From assembly GCA_007127175.1 (NCBI GenBank), contig SKZX01000162.1:1-5333 (forward strand): DNA of 5,333 bases, given 5' to 3'. The position numbers were made by a program, and so were the translations under genes. Source of the DNA: Desulfobacterales bacterium (lineage in GTDB: Bacteria; Desulfobacterota; Desulfobacteria; Desulfobacterales; Desulfosalsimonadaceae). The notes below the pieces were generated by a model. That model was not told the origin of the DNA. It made no database searches and saw nothing but the letters and a program-made list of their open reading frames with translations. Shown piece after piece: positions 1 through 5,333 of this stretch; the stretch's first letter is position 1, and the number at the start of each line of letters is the position of its first letter.

Positions 1-369
1 AAAGGTGTTTCATCCGGCAATGCCGTGCTCCGATTTTCTGCGGAAAAAGCTTTTCACGTATCGCCGTTTAATGACATGGCAGGACGCTACGCGTTTTTCT
101 TTTCCCCGCCAGGAGATGGGTTGGATGTCCGGATCGACCTGGTCCGGGATGATGAAAAAATATTCGAGGCCCGCCTGTGGGGAAAAGGACGGGAGCTGAC
201 AAAAAGCGCTCATCTTGCAAACCTGCTGCGCCACCCCTTCATGCCGCACCTGACCATGCCGCGCATCATGCTTGAGGCGGCCCGGCTGTATTATCGGAAA
301 CGACTGAAATGGCACGACAAGCCGCCACCTGCCGACCCCATGACCATCCGGCACCGGTCAATACAGTAG
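1..369 (+). CDS. DUF1365 family protein, C-terminal part (5' truncated by window)
   Basis: The frame is open from the first base to a TAG at 367-369, giving 122 residues; the start lies outside the window. The segment has the DUF1365 (PF07103) hallmark KAFHVSPFNDMAGRY at about residues 16-30 of the visible part. This is followed by beta-strand-rich FFFSPPGDGLDVRIDL, a LLRHPFMP segment, and the family's closing helix and proline tail (AARLYYRKRLKWHDKPPP). Full-length members are usually about 250 residues, so roughly half is missing. The biochemical role of DUF1365 is not established. Such genes very often lie beside cyclopropane-fatty-acid synthase and flavin-dependent amine-oxidase-like genes, which suggests a part in fatty acyl modification. 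Here a CFA-type gene lies just beyond, but convergent and 443 nt away. A flavoprotein gene upstream of the window would fit the usual cluster but cannot be seen. Confidence 0.85.
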   Translation, partial: KGVSSGNAVLRFSAEKAFHVSPFNDMAGRYAFFFSPPGDGLDVRIDLVRDDEKIFEARLWGKGRELTKSAHLANLLRHPFMPHLTMPRIMLEAARLYYRKRLKWHDKPPPADPMTIRHRSIQ

Positions 370-388
370 TTACGGGAGCCCCATCCCT

Positions 389-513
389 ATGGCACCATAA
401 AAAGCCCAATATCTGCGTTACGCGCGATTTCCGAAGAATATCACGTACACATAAGTACTCTCAATTCTTCTAAAATCGCGCAAGCCTTGATCTTGAACTT
501 TTTACGGCATCAT
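389..513. repeat. Element A: ~125-bp imperfect palindromic intergenic repeat
   Basis: The left arm (389-439) and right arm (464-513) are imperfect reverse complements. The inner 18 bp pair at 422-439 with 464-481 (GCGCGATTT..GAAGAAT against ATTCTTC..AAATCGCGC) with two mismatches. The outer part pairs with more mismatches and a one-base length difference: the left arm read on the minus strand gives GATATTGGGCTTTTTATGG and the right arm on the plus strand gives GATCTTGAACTTTTTACGG. The tip contains a further 4-bp stem, GTAC (445-448) with GTAC (455-458), around a 6-nt loop. Each strand therefore shows a long stem followed by a T5 tract about 18-20 nt beyond the inner stem, which is not a canonical terminator. 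I recall closely similar sequence as dispersed intergenic repeats in Desulfobacteraceae, but could not check this. Confidence 0.7.
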
Positions 514-576
514 GATTTGACAGTCGAAAAGAAAAGGTGGAAATGCTGGATGAGGGTAGATGGCTATATAAATGAC

Positions 577-761
577 CAATTCCGTGTTGAGGTGGGTCGG
601 TGCTGCCCTGGCAACAATTGCAGGGGGGTTGCTTGGCGAAGCGGACGCCAGCGCCCTGTGGCTTTGCCGTTTATCACAGGGCGCAAGGGAGCGAGCCATA
701 GAGATATCAGCGTTCTCCTGCAGTTGCCGGGGCAGCACCGACCCACCTCAACACGGAATTG
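577..761. repeat. Element B: 185-bp element with near-perfect 39-bp terminal inverted repeats (MITE-like or structured RNA)
   Basis: The left arm 577-615 (starting CAATTCCGTGTTGAGG) is the reverse complement of the right arm 723-761 at 38 of 39 positions. The single difference (609/729) would be a G-U pair in RNA. After a 3-nt bulge (616-618) the pairing continues for 6 bp (619-624 with 717-722). The centre holds a perfect 10-bp stem, GCGCCCTGTG (651-660) with CACAGGGCGC (675-684), around a 14-nt loop. A smaller 5-bp hairpin lies before it, TGGCG (634-638) with CGCCA (646-650). The sequence TGACC occurs at both boundaries (573-577 and 760-764) but overlaps the arm ends, so it is only a doubtful target-site duplication. 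No transposase is encoded. A non-autonomous mobile element, a palindromic repeat or a structured RNA are all possible. It could also act as a bidirectional transcription barrier between the convergent genes, although no T-run follows. Confidence 0.75.
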
Positions 762-812
762 ACCTTGTTTCATTGTTGCATGGGTTGATTTAAGGCGGGA
801 CTGCGGAAAAAC

Positions 813-2042
813 TCAGGTAGCATACAGGAAGCCCCTGTCCATGGGGTATTCGGTGGTATTCCCCTTGGAAAAAGTGATCTGGTAGAGCCTCAGCACCGCG
901 TTTTTTGCCCGGAACGCCTCGGCGCAGAAATGCAGGTAAATCCGCCAGGTTCGGCGAAACCGTTCGTCGAACAGGTCCGGGTTGAACGCATGAATGGTCT
1001 CCCAGTTGGCGTCGAACATGGCGGCCCATTCGTCCAGGGTCAGCGCGTAATGGCGGCGAAGGTTCTCGATATCCAGTATTTCTAAACCGTGGAAGGCCAT
1101 CAGGTCAATGGTTTCGGTAAGTCCCGGGATGTAGCCGCCCGGGAAAATATGCTTCCGGATAAAAAAATCGGTTTCCATGGGGCGGTCGTGGGCGATGAAG
1201 TGCAAAAGCCCGATGCCGCCGGGCTTCAGGCAGCGGGCCATGGCCCTGACCCAGTCCCTGAGCTGCCCTTTTCCCGCGTGTTCGTACACACCAAGGGACG
1301 CGTACTTGTCAAAGACGCCTTCCACCTCCCGGAAATCCTTTTCCTGGACGGCGATTTTATCCGCGAGCCCTTCCTTGCGGGCCTTTTCAAGCAGCCAGCG
1401 GTTCTGGTTGATGGTGGGGCTGAGGTTGGTGCCGGTGACCCCGTAATGTTTGACTGCGTGAAAGAGGAGTGATCCCCATCCGCCCCCAACGTCGACGAGG
1501 CGTTCACCGGGTTTGAGCCGCAGCTTGCGGCAGACATGGTCCAGCTTGTTCTCCTGGGCTTCCCGCAGGTTCCGGGTGCCTTCCTTCCAGTAAGCGCACG
1601 TGTATGTCATGGTGGGGTCCAGGTACTGCCAGAAAAGGTCCGATCCCCGGTTGTAGTGTGCCAGGGCATTTCTTACGCCCTGGTTGCTGCGCCGGTTGCC
1701 GAAGACCACTTCGTGCCAGAAGTTGCGGATTCGGACGAGCGGGTGGAAGATGCGGGTTTGCCGGGCGGTTTCCGCCAGGGGCGCTTCGTTGTCGGCGGAA
1801 GCGCGGATGATGGCTTTCAGGTCTCCGTCGATGTCCACTTCGCCGCTGATATAGGATTCGATCAGGCCCCATCCCAGGAAAACCGCCGAGTTGAGCTCGG
1901 CTGCTTTTGTCCGGTAACGGATGGTGAATTCAGGGGGCGCGTTGCCGTGGGTGCAGTGCGAGCCGTCTGAAAAAACAATTTTAAAGGGAATCGTCGTTTT
2001 CCCAAGCATCCACGTGTATATTTTTTTCAAAAACCGGGACAT
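813..2042 (-). CDS. cfa: Cyclopropane-fatty-acyl-phospholipid synthase family SAM-dependent methyltransferase
   Basis: This 409-residue protein belongs to the CFA synthase/mycolic acid cyclopropane synthase family (PF02353). Such enzymes transfer a methyl group from S-adenosylmethionine to the double bond of membrane phospholipid acyl chains. Visible motifs in order are: an N-terminal lipid-binding-type region with SGEVDIDGDL (67-76); HYNRGSDLF..LD..MTYTCAYW (129-152); SAM-binding motif I VDVGGGWGS (183-191); the YEHAGKGQ active-site segment (253-260); FIRKHIFPGGYIP (294-306); and the C-terminal RTWRIYLHFCAEAFRAK (364-380), which includes the conserved family cysteine (C373). Length is normal to slightly long (E. 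coli Cfa is 382). Motif I has Gly where most members have Cys (usually DIGCGWG), and NRGS replaces the usual DLGN/DVGN, so a CFA-like methyltransferase with a different acyl product is possible. AGGAA (complement of 2051-2055) sits 8 nt before the ATG and supports this start. The gene follows the Fe-S gene by 48 nt with no terminator between, and probably shares its transcript. Confidence 0.93.
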   Translation of the reverse strand: MSRFLKKIYTWMLGKTTIPFKIVFSDGSHCTHGNAPPEFTIRYRTKAAELNSAVFLGWGLIESYISGEVDIDGDLKAIIRASADNEAPLAETARQTRIFHPLVRIRNFWHEVVFGNRRSNQGVRNALAHYNRGSDLFWQYLDPTMTYTCAYWKEGTRNLREAQENKLDHVCRKLRLKPGERLVDVGGGWGSLLFHAVKHYGVTGTNLSPTINQNRWLLEKARKEGLADKIAVQEKDFREVEGVFDKYASLGVYEHAGKGQLRDWVRAMARCLKPGGIGLLHFIAHDRPMETDFFIRKHIFPGGYIPGLTETIDLMAFHGLEILDIENLRRHYALTLDEWAAMFDANWETIHAFNPDLFDERFRRTWRIYLHFCAEAFRAKNAVLRLYQITFSKGNTTEYPMDRGFLYAT

Positions 2043-2090
2043 GGCGCTTATTCCTGTTTTCCTTCTTTATGGTTTTCAAAGGATTGTGGT

Positions 2091-3083
2091 TCAGGAAGGA
2101 ATAAAACCGGGCTCCCGGGCTTCTTCCAACACGATGGCTTCCTCGGGGCATACAGCGGCGCACTGCCCGCAGCCCAGGCATTTTTCGTCCAGCACGCGGG
2201 CGCTTTCGCCGTCGACGACGATGGCGCCGAACCAGCAACGGTCCTCGCATTCCCCGCAGGCCGTGCATCGGTCATGATCGATCACGGGAATGAAGCGGCT
2301 GGGGTCGCACAATGGCAGGCCGTCCGAAATCAGCAGGGTAAAGGCCTGGCAGCAGCACCCGCAGCAGTTGCAGATAAAATGCCCCATCCCGGATTTGTTG
2401 ACCGTAACGTGGACAAGGCCTTCTTCCTGGGCGCGCCGGATGATGTCCATGGCTTCTTCCTTTGACACCTCCCGCCCTGATCCCCTGTCAATGGCGTAAT
2501 CGGCCCCCCGGTTGACCTGCAGGCACACATCGATGGGCGCATCGCAATTTTTCATTGTCGTGCGGCATGTGCACTTGGTTACCGCTATCTTTTGTGCGTT
2601 TTCCACCATTTCCCGGACGTTTTCCGGTGCAAGCACTTGTGCCCGGATTCCCTCGATGCTTTTGTTCACGGGAATGACACGGGTGTAGGGGCGTGGCAGA
2701 AGCTGGGTGAATATTTCCGCCATCTTCGGCCACTCTTCTTCCATGTAGTTCCGCCAGTTTTCGTAGAATGTTTCGGTGGCTTCGGGCCAGACAATGGTCG
2801 CGTCGTGGAACTGGGCGATATGGAGCGGCGGGTTCCAGAGGGTCTTGCCGTCTTTTTCTTTTTTGAAGGTCAGCCCCTTCCGGAACATATCCAGAAGGTC
2901 ATTTTCGATGTCCTGGGTGCTTCGGCCGGTTTTTTCGGCCATGTCTTCGGCGGTTCCCGGCAAGCTCACGAGCAGCACCGCCTGTTCGTCATTGATCATG
3001 GACTTCAAAATGGCGGGAATCCATTTTGAGTCACCATGCAGCATCTTTTCCGCAAATTGCCGGTACGCTGTCATCTCGTTCAT
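2091..3083 (-). CDS. Winged-helix/ferredoxin-domain iron-sulfur protein with two [4Fe-4S] motifs and extra cysteine clusters
   Basis: This is a 330-residue soluble protein with no signal peptide or membrane segment. Residues about 25-85 look like a winged-helix domain (helices around AEDMAEKTGRSTQDIENDLL, then a wing-like KKEKDGKTLW). Residues 171-187 hold CTCR..C......C, and 238-245 hold the dense CNCCGCCC motif. The C-terminus is a bacterial-ferredoxin-like domain with two CxxCxxCxxxC motifs: C273/C276/C279/C283 (followed by Trp, not the usual Pro) and C302/C305/C308/C312-Pro. The ferredoxin domain should carry two [4Fe-4S] clusters; the six cysteines at 238-245 plus C171/C173/C180/C187 could bind a further metal centre (inference). 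I recognise the general architecture from anaerobic bacteria, but no function is established. A redox sensor or electron-transfer role is likely. AAGGAG (complement of 3090-3095) lies 6 nt before the ATG and fixes the start over the internal Met4. It is the first gene of a probable operon with the CFA-type methyltransferase. Confidence 0.87.
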   Translation of the reverse strand: MNEMTAYRQFAEKMLHGDSKWIPAILKSMINDEQAVLLVSLPGTAEDMAEKTGRSTQDIENDLLDMFRKGLTFKKEKDGKTLWNPPLHIAQFHDATIVWPEATETFYENWRNYMEEEWPKMAEIFTQLLPRPYTRVIPVNKSIEGIRAQVLAPENVREMVENAQKIAVTKCTCRTTMKNCDAPIDVCLQVNRGADYAIDRGSGREVSKEEAMDIIRRAQEEGLVHVTVNKSGMGHFICNCCGCCCQAFTLLISDGLPLCDPSRFIPVIDHDRCTACGECEDRCWFGAIVVDGESARVLDEKCLGCGQCAAVCPEEAIVLEEAREPGFIPS

Positions 3084-3140
3084 CCTGCTCTCCTTTTGCG
3101 TTTCCGGGGTTGTGTGTTTAAAGAAACGGCATCCTGTGCC

Positions 3141-3170
3141 ATGTTAGGTCAGGCCGCATTGTTTTGTCAA
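3141..3170 (-). promoter_or_regulatory. Putative sigma70-type promoter of the Fe-S/CFA operon
   Basis: On the minus strand a perfect -35 box TTGACA (complement of 3165-3170) is followed after 18 nt by TAACAT (complement of 3141-3146), a 4-of-6 match to the -10 consensus. Transcription would start near 3134, leaving a leader of about 50 nt with the AAGGAG site just before the ATG at 3083. No equally good promoter is visible in the 48-nt gap before the CFA-type gene, which supports one shared transcript. Confidence 0.5.
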
Positions 3171-3326
3171 GATGCTGCAGGCCGGTGGAGCAAGTTAATG
3201 TGAAATGCCTCTAATGTCCCGGAGGATACATGTTCGTATAACCGGTAGTAGAAACCACCGTCTATATCCATTGCCCCTTCGGGGCATAACTTTTCAACGG
3301 GGGTTGCCCGGGCCGGAACAAATTTT

Positions 3327-3356
3327 TTGACTTGCAGGCGTTTTTGATGGTACTTT
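3327..3356 (+). promoter_or_regulatory. Possible promoter of the PilZ/HEAT-like gene
   Basis: TTGACT (3327-3332) and TACTTT (3351-3356) are spaced by 18 nt, with a TGG just before the -10 box as in extended -10 promoters. Transcription would start near 3363, about 44 nt before the ATG at 3407. The -10 box matches consensus at only 3 of 6 positions. The downstream AT-rich stretch TGATAAAAT could supply an alternative box with poor spacing. This is a weak prediction. Confidence 0.25.
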
Positions 3357-3406
3357 GATAAAATATCCCGTCTTTCATGCGTGCGCCCTGGAAAAATGAG
3401 CATTTT

Positions 3407-5333
3407 ATGAATAAAAAACTGCTTATCGTCACGTTTGCGTCTCTTGAGCGCTTCCAAGCGTTTTTCACCCCGGCCAGGCAATCCCGCAGGGCGTTGATCC
3501 CGCTGCGAAACCCCTTGCCCAACGATACCGCTGTGGTGGTGCTCCTCCTTGAAACCGTAAAACAGCACAGCGTGATACTCCAGGGGAGCGTAACCCGGCA
3601 GCTCCCGGACGGGTGTGAAATCGTCTTTGACGAATTTTTTGAGCAGACGCCCCCGGATACCGGCCGTGAAGTTCCCACTGGCATTGTGCCGGAAGCCGCT
3701 GCAGAAAAGGCGCCGAAGGAAGATCAGCGGCTCCAATGGCTGCGGGAAATTGTTTCCGACGGTGAGCGCAAGCCCGCCCCTGAAATGCCCCCTGACCCCC
3801 CCCTGCAAACAACCATTGACAAGAAGACCCTGACGCCGCAGGAGCAGGAACGGGCAGCGCCGGTCGGCACCTTTATCATGAACCTCACCAAGGCCATACT
3901 GCGGACCGGGTATTACGACCCGGACCATCCCGGCGCGCAAACGGCCCGGCGCGGATTGCATGATGAATTTCAAAAAGTGCTTGGTGATTCAAGGGAACTC
4001 ATGCTCACGAAGGAACAGTCCCGAGAGCATGAGGATATCGTGATCACCGGCCTGCTGGATTCCCCGGTGCCCGTTCGAATGGTTGTGGGCAAAGGCGTGG
4101 CCGCGCTGTTTGTTCCGAAACTCTATGAATACTTTGAGAAGAAAAAACTCCTGAGCATTGCCATCAAAAAACAGATCGGTACGGACCATTTTGACGCATT
4201 CATCGCTGTCATGAGCAACCCCGAGGTTGACCGGGTATCCGGCAAGGACGCCGGCCGCATGCTGACAAACGATATGGTTAAAAATAATATCACTGAGATT
4301 TCGGCCGTTTTTGAAGATGACCAGCTGAATTTTGAGAAAAACCTGCCATGGCGGGTGGCTATGGCCATGCACCGGCTTGCCAAGGACCTGAAGCTGCTGC
4401 CGCTGTTCAAGGGGATACCCGAAGAAGTGGTCAGCAAAATGAAGCGGCAGTCCGTCGAGGATATCATCCGTCCCCTTGTGCATCCGCGATTGCTCAATGA
4501 TTTTCTGGTCAACTGCTATATTATCGCCGAACATGTCAAAAACATGACGCCCAGGGAGATTGAACAGATCATTGTGGATGCACTTCCGGCCCGGACCCTC
4601 CTGCCCGCATCCCAATATACGTTTGCCGAGCTTGAGTGGCTGAACCGGAAAGCGGCCGAGGAGCCGGACGACGCCCGGATCGAGCAGCGCCTGCAAGGCA
4701 TCAAGCGCATCCTGAAAATGATTTCGCGGCGGATCGTCATTGAAGACATCACCGGGGGGCATCATTTCCTGGCCTATCTGTATGAAAATGAGATTCTGAG
4801 GTTTGAAGAACTGCCGGTTGACGCCCAGTATGTGATCAATACCCGCAAAATGGCCACTGATATCCGAAAAAACATCGATGATTACGAAAACGCGGTGGCC
4901 GCTGCGAAATCCGGCGAAGACCTCATGGTGTATATCAATTGTTTTCGAAGGGCCGCCCCCCTGCTCATCGAAAACGGGGACTGGCAGGTTCTCCAGCGTA
5001 TTTCCGGCGGCATAAACGCCGTTGCCGCAGGGGAAAACAGCGGTTCAGAAGCGCGGATACAAGCCGATGCGCCCGGCCTGGATCATCCGTCCGAAGAACT
5101 TTCAATGGAAAACGGCATAGCGTCTGAAGAAAATGACAAATTGGAGCGGTTGTTCGCCTACATATTCAAAGACCAGTCGGACAAGCTGGTCCATGCCTAT
5201 GAAACCGCGGATCCTGATAAACAGTTACAGATCAATGCCCTTATAGATGAAATGGGGTATTTCGGCATACAGATCCTGGGACGTATTCTATGTGAAACCA
5301 AGGACCGCCAGCTGAGGGGGCAGATTTCAGCAA
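3407..5333 (+). CDS. Large PilZ-like/HEAT-repeat-like protein, N-terminal 642 residues (3' truncated by window)
   Basis: The frame is open from ATG 3407 to the window end without a stop. An in-frame ATG at 3377 would add 10 residues (upstream stop TAA at 3359-3361). I prefer 3407 because MNKKLLIVTF begins the folded domain, though neither start has a strong ribosome-binding site. Residues 1-77 resemble a small PilZ-type beta-domain (F..FF pattern, PLPNDTAVVVLLLE, VILQGSV, EIVFDEF); this is a weak match. Residues about 80-150 are a proline- and charge-rich linker. Residues 151-300 form an alpha/beta domain with TGYYDPDHPGAQ, like the 'LYPxxHP' region preceding HEAT repeats in deltaproteobacterial proteins. 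Residues 330-530 are mostly helical. An acidic linker (540-575) precedes a helical part with HEAT-like pattern (ALIDEMGYFGIQILGRIL..TKDRQLRGQI, 611-640). No signal peptide or membrane span is seen, so it is probably cytoplasmic. A regulatory or scaffold role is inferred; no enzymatic motif is visible. Confidence 0.8.
   Translation, partial: MNKKLLIVTFASLERFQAFFTPARQSRRALIPLRNPLPNDTAVVVLLLETVKQHSVILQGSVTRQLPDGCEIVFDEFFEQTPPDTGREVPTGIVPEAAAEKAPKEDQRLQWLREIVSDGERKPAPEMPPDPPLQTTIDKKTLTPQEQERAAPVGTFIMNLTKAILRTGYYDPDHPGAQTARRGLHDEFQKVLGDSRELMLTKEQSREHEDIVITGLLDSPVPVRMVVGKGVAALFVPKLYEYFEKKKLLSIAIKKQIGTDHFDAFIAVMSNPEVDRVSGKDAGRMLTNDMVKNNITEISAVFEDDQLNFEKNLPWRVAMAMHRLAKDLKLLPLFKGIPEEVVSKMKRQSVEDIIRPLVHPRLLNDFLVNCYIIAEHVKNMTPREIEQIIVDALPARTLLPASQYTFAELEWLNRKAAEEPDDARIEQRLQGIKRILKMISRRIVIEDITGGHHFLAYLYENEILRFEELPVDAQYVINTRKMATDIRKNIDDYENAVAAAKSGEDLMVYINCFRRAAPLLIENGDWQVLQRISGGINAVAAGENSGSEARIQADAPGLDHPSEELSMENGIASEENDKLERLFAYIFKDQSDKLVHAYETADPDKQLQINALIDEMGYFGIQILGRILCETKDRQLRGQISA

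Larger units (their letters stand above)
370..812. other. Non-coding gap between convergent genes, with two palindromic elements
   Basis: This 443-nt stretch separates the DUF1365 stop (plus strand) from the stop of the CFA-type gene (minus strand). It holds palindromic elements A (389-513) and B (577-761), described separately. The linkers 370-388, 514-576 and 762-812 show no recognisable gene, and neither strand shows a clean hairpin directly followed by a long T-run. Short open frames on both strands across 487-773 encode partly the same peptide on opposite strands. That is what an inverted repeat produces and is not evidence of coding. Confidence 0.75.
3084..3406. other. Divergent intergenic regulatory region
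   Basis: This gap of about 320 nt separates the divergent starts of the Fe-S gene and the PilZ/HEAT-like gene. Its minus-strand side holds the Fe-S ribosome-binding site (3090-3095) and a good promoter (3141-3170). Its plus-strand side holds a weaker promoter candidate (3327-3356). A short perfect hairpin, TGCCCC (3272-3277) with GGGGCA (3281-3286) around a 3-nt loop, lies between them. It lacks a following T-run, so I do not call it a terminator. A minus-strand open frame of 78 codons (3167-3403) crosses the region but has no ribosome-binding site. I see no RNA gene or riboswitch. Confidence 0.6.

Noticed and set aside
577..761. Element B as an integron attC site or a CRISPR unit
   Set aside because: The arms lack attC-type core sites flanking a compact hairpin, no integrase or cassette is present, and there is no array of direct repeats with spacers.
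487..773. Short open frames on both strands between 487 and 773
   Set aside because: The two strands encode nearly the same peptide (around FRVEVGRCCPG) because the DNA is an inverted repeat. There is no ribosome-binding site or family match.
1089..1970. Plus-strand open frames of 127 and 144 codons inside the CFA-type gene
   Set aside because: They are antisense to a confidently identified methyltransferase gene and show no independent domain or start signals.
2592..3147. Plus-strand open frames of 145 and 123 codons over the Fe-S gene
   Set aside because: They are antisense to a gene with two clear ferredoxin motifs and a strong ribosome-binding site.
3272..3286. GC-rich hairpin TGCCCC/GGGGCA as a transcription terminator
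   Set aside because: The stem is only 6 bp and is not followed by a run of T on either strand, and no gene ends just upstream of it.
3205..3330. 41-codon plus-strand frame starting ATG 3205
   Set aside because: It lacks a properly spaced ribosome-binding site, is arginine-rich with no family resemblance, and lies inside a divergent regulatory gap.
3167..3973. 268-codon open frame on the minus strand
   Set aside because: Most of it lies antisense to the plus-strand PilZ/HEAT-like frame, which shows coherent domains and better codon pattern. The product shows no recognisable family and has no ribosome-binding site. Only its last 78 codons, in the intergenic gap, are noted separately.
3989..4765. 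258-codon open frame on the minus strand
   Set aside because: It is entirely antisense to the continuous plus-strand frame 3407-5333. The product is rich in His, Phe and Gly without domain pattern, typical of an antisense shadow in GC-rich coding DNA.

Overview
The window looks like a piece of chromosome from a strictly anaerobic deltaproteobacterium, most likely of the Desulfobacterales type. Three things suggest this: a cysteine-rich iron-sulfur protein of a kind seen in anaerobes, a large HEAT/PilZ-like protein with deltaproteobacterial domain style, and a 125-bp palindromic intergenic repeat that I recall (unverified) as dispersed in Desulfobacteraceae genomes. The taxonomic call is an inference; no rRNA or marker gene is present.

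Layout. (1) 1-369, plus strand: the 3' half of a DUF1365 gene, cut by the window edge. (2) 370-812: a non-coding gap between convergent genes that holds two unrelated, strongly palindromic elements. Element A (389-513) is an imperfect palindrome of about 125 bp. Element B (577-761) has 39-bp terminal arms that pair almost perfectly around a 107-bp centre with its own hairpins. (3) 813-2042, minus strand: a cyclopropane-fatty-acid synthase family SAM methyltransferase. (4) 2091-3083, minus strand: a two-[4Fe-4S] ferredoxin-domain protein with a probable winged-helix N-terminus and extra cysteine motifs. It lies 48 nt upstream of the methyltransferase gene and probably shares its transcript, driven by a good sigma70-like promoter at 3141-3170. 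(5) 3084-3406: a divergent regulatory gap. (6) 3407-5333, plus strand: the first 642 codons of a large cytoplasmic protein that runs off the window, with a PilZ-like N-terminal domain, a linker, a helical domain and the start of HEAT-like repeats.

How the genes fit together. DUF1365 proteins and CFA-type methyltransferases are frequent genomic partners and are thought to act together on membrane fatty acyl chains. Here they are convergent and separated by two palindromic elements, rather than sitting head-to-tail in one operon. The iron-sulfur protein in the methyltransferase operon could be an electron carrier or redox sensor for lipid modification, but no specific reaction can be read from the sequence. 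The PilZ/HEAT-like gene is transcribed divergently and has no evident functional link to the lipid genes.

The most unusual items are the two adjacent palindromes, especially element B with its almost undecayed arms, and the pairing of a polycysteine Fe-S protein with a CFA-type enzyme.
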